64,000 bases of DNA from an uncultured Clostridia bacterium (GTDB lineage: Bacteria > Bacillota > Clostridia > Christensenellales > Aristaeellaceae), in the NCBI GenBank assembly GCA_937894675.1, contig CALCQO010000047.1:62001-126000 (forward strand). The letters run 5' to 3'. Below, piece after piece: positions 57,167-64,000 of this stretch (position 1 is the stretch's first letter; each line of letters opens with the position of its first letter). Position numbers and translations under genes: made by a program. The notes below the pieces were generated by a model, which was not told where the DNA came from, searched no databases, and worked only from the letters and a program-made list of their open reading frames with translations.

Positions 57167-59518
57167 ATGGTAAGTATTCCATCCAAAAAAGAAAAAGTCG
57201 CTCTTGGTGCCAAAATCGGCACCATGCTGCATTCCGCAAAGTTTCAGCTGATTCTTATGGCTGTGCTGTGTTCCGCCGTACTGTTGATGTTTTTTCTCGC
57301 CGCCATTACCCCCATCCGTTATGATCTGTCCATCGGCATGGTGCCCACCCACACCATCCCCGCCAGCAAGGATGTGGTGGATGAAATTACCACCCAGCGC
57401 AACCGCCTGGCAGCCTCTGACGCTGTGCCCCCAACCTATAAATACCAGGACGGCGTAACGGAGCAGGTTTTAACAAAACTGGAACATGTTAAAACAGAGT
57501 TTTCCGCTGTAACACAGTACGCAAGGACCCTGGAAGACTACACCGCCAATAAAAAGTATACCGATGATGAACTGCAGTACGCTTCCACCATGCTGTCCAC
57601 CATCAGCATGCGCGATTATCAGCTGCAATCGCTGCTGAATACAAGCCAGGAAGATTTGGACGCTTTGTTTGAATCCCTTACCGATACCATCCTCAACACC
57701 ATGCAGGGCAATGTCACCCAGGGACAGGAATCAACGGCTATCAACAGCATCATGCAGATTATCGGCTACCGCACTGACATCAATATTCTGCAGAATATTG
57801 CGTCCCCTGTCCTGCGGGCTGTTATCATGCCCAACATGGTGGTGGACCAGGCGGCGACAGAGGAAGCGAAAAAAGCGGCCATGGCTGCCATCGATCCCGT
57901 TATTTACAAACAGGGGCAGAACATCGTTGTGCGCGGGGAAGGGCGTATCCGGGAAAGTCAGATCCGCATGCTCAACAGCCTGGGGCTATTGAGCAACGAC
58001 GAAGCGGATTATTCCACCAACATCGGCGCTATTCTGTTAATGGTTGTTACCCTGCTTGTGTTCCATATGGTTCTTTACGGTGTTTGCCGTAGTATCGCCA
58101 CTGACATGAAGCGGCTTTTCATCATTTATATTGTGATGTTTTTATCCATGCTGCTGTGCATCGCTGCCAAGCTGATAGATATTATCTACCTGGCGCCGCT
58201 GCTGCTTGCGTCCATGCTGCTCTCGGTTACATTAGGCCACCTGCCGGCGCTGATTACCAATGCCGCGCTTTCCATCCTGCTGCCGTTCCTGCTGACCACC
58301 GGCGGCCACAGCACAGCGGTTGATTTGGTGCACCTGGTGCCTGCCATGCTGGTGGGCGGATCCATCGCGGCGCTGCTGCTGCGCAACAACCTGCAGCGCG
58401 GCCATATTCTCATCGGCGGTCTGCTGGCCAGCGCGGCTGGATTCCTGGTTATCCTTGGCACCGGCATCATGGTCAGCAACGACACCCAGCAAGTATTGCG
58501 CAACGCTGCCTGGGCTGTGGTGGGGGGCATTCTTTCCTCTTTGCTCAGCCTCGGCTTTCAGCCCATGCTGGAGTTCCTGTTCAACCTGCCCACCCAAAGC
58601 CGGCTGCTGGATTTAAGCAACCCTACCCAGCCGCTGCTGCACCGGCTGCTGACGGAAGCCCCCGGCACCTACCACCACAGCATCATCATCGCCAACCTGG
58701 CGGAGGCCTCCGCCGAGGCGGTCGGCGCCAATCCCCTGCTGGCCAGGGTGGGCGGGTACTACCATGATATCGGCAAGCTGAAACGCCCTCATTACTTCAA
58801 AGAAAACCAGTTTGGCCAAGCGAATATCCATGACGAGACGGACACAAAGGTGTCTGCCGCCATCATCACCTCCCACATCCGGGATGGACTGTCCATGGCG
58901 CGCCAGTACCGGCTGCCGCCGGAGGTGCAGTCCATCATCTCTGAACACCATGGCAATTCCCTGGTGATGTACTTTTACTCCAAGGCGATGCAGCATGCCC
59001 CCGGCAGCGAAATTGACCAGCAGGATTATCGGTATGACGGCATTCCCCCCACCTCCGCCGAAGGAGCCATCGTCATGCTGTGCGATACCATTGAGGCGGC
59101 CATCCGCTCGCTGAGCAATCCCACACGCCAGGAAATCAACGATTTTATTACCCGGCTGATTCAGAAAAAACTGGAGGATGGGCAACTGGCCAACGCTCCA
59201 TTAACCATGCGGGATCTGGATAAAATTGCTCAAGCCTGCGCCACCGTACTGTATGGGGTGTTCCATGAGCGGATTGAGTATCCCGACGTGGAAAAAAGCA
59301 GGAAGAAGTTTTGGGCGGATCCGAGGGGACAGAAGAAGAACTACACGTATTCCATCAACAGCACTTTAAGCAGCATGAAGGAGAATCAGATTCCGGATGT
59401 AACAATCAAGCGGAGCAGCATCCCTGATTATCTGAGTACATCCTCTGCAATTCCAACCATGCAAAGTGTGAAGCCCGAAATCAGCTCGGCAAAGGATGCT
59501 TCCTCCGATGAACAATAG
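57167..59518 (+). CDS. pgpH: 7TM-HD cyclic-di-AMP phosphodiesterase (PgpH family)
   Basis: Degrades c-di-AMP. The 783 residues have one membrane segment near 30-50, an extracellular 7TMR-HDED domain (about 55-285), about seven membrane segments (about 290-460), and a cytoplasmic HD domain. The HD domain holds YHHSIIIANLAEASAEAVG, GGYYHDIGKLKRPHYF, ITSHIRDG, and SEHHGNSLVMYFY. ATG at 57167 follows AAAGAGG 10 bases after the phoH stop. The phoH-pgpH-ybeY order is standard in Bacillota. Confidence 0.95.
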   Translation: MVSIPSKKEKVALGAKIGTMLHSAKFQLILMAVLCSAVLLMFFLAAITPIRYDLSIGMVPTHTIPASKDVVDEITTQRNRLAASDAVPPTYKYQDGVTEQVLTKLEHVKTEFSAVTQYARTLEDYTANKKYTDDELQYASTMLSTISMRDYQLQSLLNTSQEDLDALFESLTDTILNTMQGNVTQGQESTAINSIMQIIGYRTDINILQNIASPVLRAVIMPNMVVDQAATEEAKKAAMAAIDPVIYKQGQNIVVRGEGRIRESQIRMLNSLGLLSNDEADYSTNIGAILLMVVTLLVFHMVLYGVCRSIATDMKRLFIIYIVMFLSMLLCIAAKLIDIIYLAPLLLASMLLSVTLGHLPALITNAALSILLPFLLTTGGHSTAVDLVHLVPAMLVGGSIAALLLRNNLQRGHILIGGLLASAAGFLVILGTGIMVSNDTQQVLRNAAWAVVGGILSSLLSLGFQPMLEFLFNLPTQSRLLDLSNPTQPLLHRLLTEAPGTYHHSIIIANLAEASAEAVGANPLLARVGGYYHDIGKLKRPHYFKENQFGQANIHDETDTKVSAAIITSHIRDGLSMARQYRLPPEVQSIISEHHGNSLVMYFYSKAMQHAPGSEIDQQDYRYDGIPPTSAEGAIVMLCDTIEAAIRSLSNPTRQEINDFITRLIQKKLEDGQLANAPLTMRDLDKIAQACATVLYGVFHERIEYPDVEKSRKKFWADPRGQKKNYTYSINSTLSSMKENQIPDVTIKRSSIPDYLSTSSAIPTMQSVKPEISSAKDASSDEQ

Positions 59519-60425
59519 ATCTCCGCTTGTAATCCAGGATGAGGAGCATCCTCTCCCCCCAGCATTGGCTGCGCTGCTTCGAAAAGCCGCTCAGGCATGC
59601 CTTGAGAGTGAAACAGTACCCCTCCCCTGCAACGCCATGCTGGCAATCGTTGATGACCAGGAAATCCGCCGGATTAACCATACGCAGCGGCAAATGGACA
59701 AGGCAACCGATGTATTGAGTTTTCCAAGTATAACCTATGCACCAAACCAGACAGCCCGACAGGCTGTTGAGCAATTGCGGGCTGAGTATATGCCCGAAAC
59801 AAATGCCTGTTTTTTAGGCGACATCCTTATCTCCCGGGATCATGTACAGGCCCAGGCTAAGGAATACGGCCACTCCATGGAGAGGGAGTTTTGCTACCTG
59901 CTGGTGCATGGTATGATGCATTTGATGGGTTATGACCATATGAATGAAAAGGACAAAATGAAAATGCGAGAAATGGAAGAAAAAGCCCTGGGAAGTATCG
60001 GCATGTCCCGGATCCCTCACGAAAAGCTGCTGGAACAGGCGGAAAAAGCGATGCAGAACGCCTATGTTCCCTATTCCCATTATAAAGTCGGGGCCTGCAT
60101 CCTGACGGAAGACGGCACCATGTACACCGGATGCAATGTGGAAAACGCGTCCTATGGGCTGACCAACTGCGGGGAAAGGACAGCCATCTTCAAGGCTGTC
60201 AGTGAAGGGCACAGGAAATTTCAGGCCATTGCCATCGCCGGCGAAAAAGCGCCCCCATGGCCATGCGGCGCCTGCCGCCAGGTGATGTCAGAGTTCTGCG
60301 CGGATATCCCCGTATATATCACCTGGGATGGCAAAACTGATCAGTCTACCCTGGCGGAGCTTCTCCCCCACAGTTTTTCTCCCTCCAGCGGGGTGCAGGA
60401 AGTCCTGGGAAAGGAGTCCCTATGA
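59508..60425 (+). CDS. ybeY: YbeY endoribonuclease fused to cytidine deaminase
   Basis: One 305-residue frame holds two enzymes. Residues about 1-165 are YbeY: IVDDQEIRRINHTQRQMDK, VLSFP, LGDILIS and the zinc motif HGMMHLMGYDH. Residues about 180-305 are cytidine deaminase: NAYVPYSHYKVGACIL, GCNVENASYGLTNCGERTA with the zinc Cys and catalytic Glu, and PCGACRQVMSEF. No stop lies between them. Normally the genes stand apart as ybeY-dgkA-cdd-era; here dgkA is missing and the flanking genes are joined. ATG at 59508 overlaps pgpH; one at 59496 is an alternative. Confidence 0.93.
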   Translation: MNNRSPLVIQDEEHPLPPALAALLRKAAQACLESETVPLPCNAMLAIVDDQEIRRINHTQRQMDKATDVLSFPSITYAPNQTARQAVEQLRAEYMPETNACFLGDILISRDHVQAQAKEYGHSMEREFCYLLVHGMMHLMGYDHMNEKDKMKMREMEEKALGSIGMSRIPHEKLLEQAEKAMQNAYVPYSHYKVGACILTEDGTMYTGCNVENASYGLTNCGERTAIFKAVSEGHRKFQAIAIAGEKAPPWPCGACRQVMSEFCADIPVYITWDGKTDQSTLAELLPHSFSPSSGVQEVLGKESL

Positions 60426-61324
60426 CAAATCCAGCAGCAGCCCCCTTTCATTCAGGCTTTGTCGCTGTCATCGGCCGCCCCAATGTGGGCAAGTCTACTT
60501 TGGTAAACCTGCTGGTAGGCGAGAAAATCGCCATCGTTTCGCCCCGCCCGCAGACCACCCGCAACCGCATCATGGGGGTAGTGAATCAGCAGGACGCGCA
60601 GATTGTCCTGCTGGACACGCCCGGCATACACAAACCCAAGACCCGCCTTGGCGACTATATGAGCAAGTCCATCAATGACGCCATGCAGGGAATTGACGGC
60701 TTGCTGGTGATGGTGGACGCCTCGGATATCAGGCAGGCTGACCACAGCATCGCGCAAACCTACGCGAAGAGCGATTTGCCAAATTTCCTTGTCATAAACA
60801 AAATTGACCTGGTGCATCCCCAGGATTTGCTGGCAATTATCCAAGGCTTTTCTCAATATCCCTTCCAGGCCATCCTGCCAATCAGCGCGCGTAAAGCGGA
60901 TGGCACGGATACCCTGCTTAGGGAACTGACAGCCATCCTGCCGGAAGGTCCCAAGTATTTCCCGGATGACATGATGACCGATCAGCCCGAGAGGGTGCTG
61001 TGCGCGGAAATCATCAGGGAAAAAGCGCTGATGTACCTGAATGAGGAAGTACCCCATGGCATCGGTGTTGAGATCCTATCGATAAAAAGTCCCAATGAAA
61101 ATTTTACGGAGATTCATGCCAGCATCTATTGCGAGCGGGAGTCCCACAAGCGCATCATCATCGGCAAGCACGGCAGCATGATACAGAAAATCGGCTCAGC
61201 CGCCAGAAAAGATATCGAGGGTTTACTCGGCGTGCATGTTCATCTGGATGTATGGGTCAAGGTTCGTCCAGGCTGGCGGGATTCTCTGGCAGATTTACGT
61301 ACACTTGGTTATTCTGAGAATTAA
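60422..61324 (+). CDS. era: GTPase Era
   Basis: Essential GTPase for 30S ribosome maturation, 300 residues. G-domain motifs are VIGRPNVGKSTLVN, RPQTTRNRIMG, LLDTPGIHKPK, and NKIDLV. The C-terminal KH domain includes IIIGKHGSMIQKIGSAARKD. Length and motif spacing are normal. It overlaps the ybeY-cdd gene by 4 bases. Confidence 0.97.
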   Translation: MTNPAAAPFHSGFVAVIGRPNVGKSTLVNLLVGEKIAIVSPRPQTTRNRIMGVVNQQDAQIVLLDTPGIHKPKTRLGDYMSKSINDAMQGIDGLLVMVDASDIRQADHSIAQTYAKSDLPNFLVINKIDLVHPQDLLAIIQGFSQYPFQAILPISARKADGTDTLLRELTAILPEGPKYFPDDMMTDQPERVLCAEIIREKALMYLNEEVPHGIGVEILSIKSPNENFTEIHASIYCERESHKRIIIGKHGSMIQKIGSAARKDIEGLLGVHVHLDVWVKVRPGWRDSLADLRTLGYSEN

Positions 61325-61334
61325 GGGGTATTCC

Positions 61335-62402
61335 ATGAAAAAGATTTCCATTCTGTTCCTCTGTCTGATTCTGCTCTGCGCTCCTGGCTTTGCGGGGCAA
61401 GGCGAGTATCAAAAGTACAGCTACAGTTTTTTCAATACCTTTGATACCGTCATCACCATCATTGGCTACACGAAAAACAAAGCGCAGTTTGACGCGGTCG
61501 CCGCCATAGCAGAGGAACAATTCATCTACTATCATCAGTTGTTTGACCAATATCACGAGTACCCTGGGATTACCAACATCTATACCGTCAATCAGAACGC
61601 CGCGAAGGAACCGGTCGTCGTGCCCGAAGAGTTGTTCAATCTGATTGCGCTGTGCGTGGAAAAGCAGCCCTTGCTGCACAACACCGTCAACATTGCCATG
61701 GGCGGTGTTCTCACCCTGTGGCATGACGCGCGGGACATCGCTGAGTCAAACCCCGCTTCCGCCGCGCTGCCGGATATGGAAGCCCTGCAGCAGGCCGCGC
61801 AGCATATGGACATCAACAATGTTCTGTTGAACATGGAAGAATCCAGTATCTTCTTCGCTGATCCGGAAATCACATTGAACCTGGGCGCGATCGCCAAGGG
61901 ATATGCCGCTGAACTGGTTGCCCAAACGCTGCTAGAATCCGACATGCCCAATTTCATCATCAACGCCGGCGGCAATGTACGCACCGGCCACCCGCCCCTG
62001 GATGGGCGCAAAGCCTGGGGCGTGGCGCTGCAGGATCCAAACGCTGCTGTGGGCAGTGTAGAGACAGCGCCTGACACATTGTTTCTGCATGATTTATCCG
62101 TCGTCACCAGCGGCGATTATCAGCGGTATTTCATTCTGGACGGTGTGCGGTACCACCATATAGTTTCCCCTGTCACCCTGATGCCAAGCAACAACATGCG
62201 TTCCGTCACCGTGGTAACCCAGGATTCGGGATTGGCGGATTTGCTGTCCACCACCCTATTCCTGATGACCTACGAGGAAGGAATGGCGTTTTTACAGGAC
62301 TATCCGGATGTAGGGGCAGTCTGGGTGCTCAACGATATGAGCGTACGCATGACTGAAAACATGCATCAGTACGCAGCTTCCCATGGCGCGACCGCCAGAT
62401 AA
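61335..62402 (+). CDS. apbE: FAD:protein FMN transferase (ApbE)
   Basis: Attaches FMN covalently to Thr or Ser of exported redox proteins. The 355 residues start with a signal peptide (about 1-20). The ApbE domain has FFNTFDTVITII, NLGAIAKGYAAELVAQ, FIINAGGNVRTG, VVTSGDYQRYF and HHIVSPVTLMPSNNMRSVTV. ATG at 61335 follows AAGGGG. It lies 10 bases after era. No target flavoprotein (Rnf, Nqr or similar) is in this window. Confidence 0.94.
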   Translation: MKKISILFLCLILLCAPGFAGQGEYQKYSYSFFNTFDTVITIIGYTKNKAQFDAVAAIAEEQFIYYHQLFDQYHEYPGITNIYTVNQNAAKEPVVVPEELFNLIALCVEKQPLLHNTVNIAMGGVLTLWHDARDIAESNPASAALPDMEALQQAAQHMDINNVLLNMEESSIFFADPEITLNLGAIAKGYAAELVAQTLLESDMPNFIINAGGNVRTGHPPLDGRKAWGVALQDPNAAVGSVETAPDTLFLHDLSVVTSGDYQRYFILDGVRYHHIVSPVTLMPSNNMRSVTVVTQDSGLADLLSTTLFLMTYEEGMAFLQDYPDVGAVWVLNDMSVRMTENMHQYAASHGATAR

Positions 62403-62457
62403 GTCAACGCAGGTGCAATGCCCCTTCATATCGTGTAGTTGATAATTATTCTATTGA

Positions 62458-62500
62458 CAGCGCCCCTGAGAATCAACATACTTCAGGGGCGCTGCTTTAT
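62458..62500. terminator. Terminator after apbE, possibly bidirectional
   Basis: CAGCGCCCCTGA (62458-62469) pairs with TCAGGGGCGCTG (62483-62494), followed by CTTTATTTC. It lies 55 bases past the apbE stop and 42 before the convergent gene's stop. Confidence 0.85.
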
Positions 62501-62541
62501 TTCATTGTATCATATTACGGCTATCGCCATGCTGCGGACCA

Positions 62542-63393
62542 TCAGCGGTTATGCATCAATTCTCCCACCAGAGATATTTGCTCTATGATCAAATCGCTGA
62601 TTTGGTCATTGGTCGCAAGGCTTTGACTTTCTGAAAGCAAGCAATCTCTGGTACGCCATCCAGCGCTCAGCACATTGTCCGCGGCTACCCGCAGACAGTC
62701 CGCCTCCTGCTGCAGCTTCAGCCCGAATTGCAGGGTAGACGCCAAAGCGTAGTACATGCCAAACGGGCTCACAGAATGGGGATCCTCCGGGCGGTCAGCT
62801 ACATGGGCATACCGCAGGGTACCCTGATTGCCGATCAATGTATCAAAACAATAATAATTTCCACCTGACAACAGCGTCGCCGCCTGTCTGGCGATTTGTC
62901 CCGCAGTAAAATCACAAATCAATTCCCCCATCCTGGAGGGGGTCTGCATCAAACGAAGCAGCGCAGGCGTCAACCCGTCATCAGCCTTCAAGGTTTTTGG
63001 CACAGCGCTGGTTACAGATTTTTGCTGCGCCTGCAAATACCCCGTCATCGCGGCCAGGGTCGCTTGTTTATCATCCGTTGGGGAAAACACGCTGCCCAAA
63101 AAAGATTCCTCTGATTTTAAAAGGGAAGCCTCCTGTACGCCGTGGTTAAATACCCGTTCCTGAGCAAACATACGCAGGGCCTCCGCAGTGGTTGCCCTGC
63201 TGTTTTCATCCCCCAGTACATGGAAATATGCTCCTTCCTCCTTGAAAAGAAGGAGCGTTTCCTCCAACGTGGTATTTTTCATCAGAAAGGAATGCCCGAA
63301 AGCGATGGCAATTTCGGACAGGGACTGCTCCAGATAGGCAGACAGCCGTTCCGCCTGACGATTCAGGGTGATGGTGTAAAACCTGGCGCGCAT
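62542..63393 (-). CDS. Uncharacterised protein with isopropylmalate/isocitrate dehydrogenase-like C-terminal half
   Basis: The 283 residues are not a known enzyme of full length. The C-terminal half resembles the end of IPMDH/ICDH proteins: RMGELICDFTAGQIARQAAT sits where those have the MFGDILSDEAA segment. The stretch LASTLQFGLKLQQEADCLRV then AADNVLSAGWRTRDC parallels the dehydrogenase pattern of a helix, EEA, and VLxxGxRTxD. The first half lacks the Rossmann-like GDGIGPE opening and the catalytic Lys, Tyr and Arg set. It is preceded by a CapA gene 1 base away, so the two are co-transcribed. Activity is doubtful. Confidence 0.75.
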   Translation of the reverse strand: MRARFYTITLNRQAERLSAYLEQSLSEIAIAFGHSFLMKNTTLEETLLLFKEEGAYFHVLGDENSRATTAEALRMFAQERVFNHGVQEASLLKSEESFLGSVFSPTDDKQATLAAMTGYLQAQQKSVTSAVPKTLKADDGLTPALLRLMQTPSRMGELICDFTAGQIARQAATLLSGGNYYCFDTLIGNQGTLRYAHVADRPEDPHSVSPFGMYYALASTLQFGLKLQQEADCLRVAADNVLSAGWRTRDCLLSESQSLATNDQISDLIIEQISLVGELMHNR

Positions 63394-63394
63394 G

Positions 63395-64000
63395 TTACTC
63401 CCACTCTGTCGGGTAGTTTTCGACCGCGTACTCCAAACTCTTTCCGTTGGATTTTAACACTTTGATAACCGTGTCGATATGTGATTGCTCCGTGAAAGGT
63501 GTCGGCGCAAAATCATTAAAGTCCGCCTTGGAGGAGATACGGGCGGGAATGATGCGGAAACCCGCTGTCGTGGTCTCCCCATCCTTTACGTTGAATTTAA
63601 CCTGGAGAATAAAGGTACTCATGTCCTGAGGCTTGGTGTTGCCAGCAAAGCTGAAATTCGCGACGGAATACGCGATGTACCTGTCTTTATACTTCTCGAT
63701 GGGGTTGATGCGGTGGCTGTGGTGGCCCACCACCAGATCCGCGCCTGCGTCGATGGTTAGTCTGCCTAGTTTTACCTGATTGTTGTTGGGGGCATAGTCC
63801 AGCTCATCCCCCCAGTGAAAGCTGACAATCACAATATCGTACAAGCCCTTGGCTTCCTGAACCTGGGCGGGCACCTTGGTAAACAAATCAGGATAACGGC
63901 CATTGAATGTCTGGTAGGACAGCATGCCGATGCTTACCCCGTTTGTCTCGTAAACCCCGATGTGGTCCTCCGCGCTCCACACAATACCGGCCTTTTCCAG
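63395..64000 (-). CDS. CapA-family (PgsA-like) metallophosphatase, 5' end beyond the window
   Basis: Partial: the reading frame stays open to the right edge. The 195 residues visible after the first Met give the C-terminal half: IGVYETNGVSIGMLSYQ, then VIVSFHWGDELDYAPN, GADLVVGHHSHRINPIEKY and YIAYSVANFSFAGN. These are the calcineurin-like metal-site and PGA-cap motifs of CapA/PgsA, a family linked to poly-gamma-glutamate capsule and cell-surface synthesis. No pgsB or pgsC is visible on this side. It is followed 1 base later by the IPMDH-like gene. Confidence 0.9.
   Translation of the reverse strand: MEKAGIVWSAEDHIGVYETNGVSIGMLSYQTFNGRYPDLFTKVPAQVQEAKGLYDIVIVSFHWGDELDYAPNNNQVKLGRLTIDAGADLVVGHHSHRINPIEKYKDRYIAYSVANFSFAGNTKPQDMSTFILQVKFNVKDGETTTAGFRIIPARISSKADFNDFAPTPFTEQSHIDTVIKVLKSNGKSLEYAVENYPTEWE

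Overview
The window looks like the chromosome of an anaerobic member of the Bacillota, probably class Clostridia. The signs are DnaD-type and DnaI-like primosome proteins, SigB-type regulation, a PgpH c-di-AMP phosphodiesterase, an indolepyruvate:ferredoxin oxidoreductase, consensus sigma-A promoters with 17-nt spacers and strong AGGAGG ribosome binding sites. Base composition is near 50% GC, so low-GC Clostridium is unlikely; a Christensenellales-like lineage is a guess. No insertion sequence, prophage or CRISPR array was seen. Genes are packed tightly, mostly with ATGA, GTGA or TGATG start/stop overlaps.

Left part (1-16348): a possible DnaA-box patch at the edge; a sugar ABC ATPase; a sirtuin; a barnase-type lipoprotein RNase with its barstar inhibitor; a nitroreductase-rarA-deoxynucleotidase operon; and nrdR. 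Next comes a vitamin B12 block. A B12 transporter (btuFCD) under a cobalamin riboswitch diverges from an operon carrying the whole nucleotide-loop assembly route (cobT, cobU, cobS, a cobC-like phosphatase and the adenosyltransferase cobO), plus a TIM-barrel protein and a CobU-like protein without a P-loop. No corrin-ring genes are present here, so the cluster reads as uptake and salvage. A secreted caspase-like protein with an EF-hand loop and two tRNA-Ser genes follow.

Middle (16349-35156, mostly minus strand): a nine-gene run iorA-iorB-paaK-ACT-alr-membrane protein-rsmD-coaD-coiled coil; then rnc-smc-ftsY; plsX-acpP; a membrane-anchored MutS-like ATPase; tRNA-Trp; an AI-2E family transporter; and mnmE.

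Right part: a replication/regulation operon (dnaE, RsbW-like anti-sigma, sigma factor, DnaD-repeat protein, DnaI-like loader, Dabb protein). A Ca2+/Mn2+ P-type ATPase lies behind a yybP-ykoY manganese riboswitch with a terminator that competes with the aptamer. An MrfA-like helicase and a SPOUT methyltransferase follow. The operon walJ-CPBP protease-MBL-comEC-holA-rsmG runs leftward, with tRNA-Met and tRNA-fMet beyond it. After a glycosyltransferase comes phoH-pgpH-(ybeY::cdd fusion)-era-apbE. The window closes with an orphan isopropylmalate-dehydrogenase-like protein and a CapA protein cut by the edge.

The best candidates for a second look are the metal and B12 riboswitch units, the degenerate anti-sigma/sigma pair inside the dnaE operon, the EF-hand caspase, the lipoprotein barnase, the YbeY-Cdd fusion, and an RNase III gene without a usual start codon.
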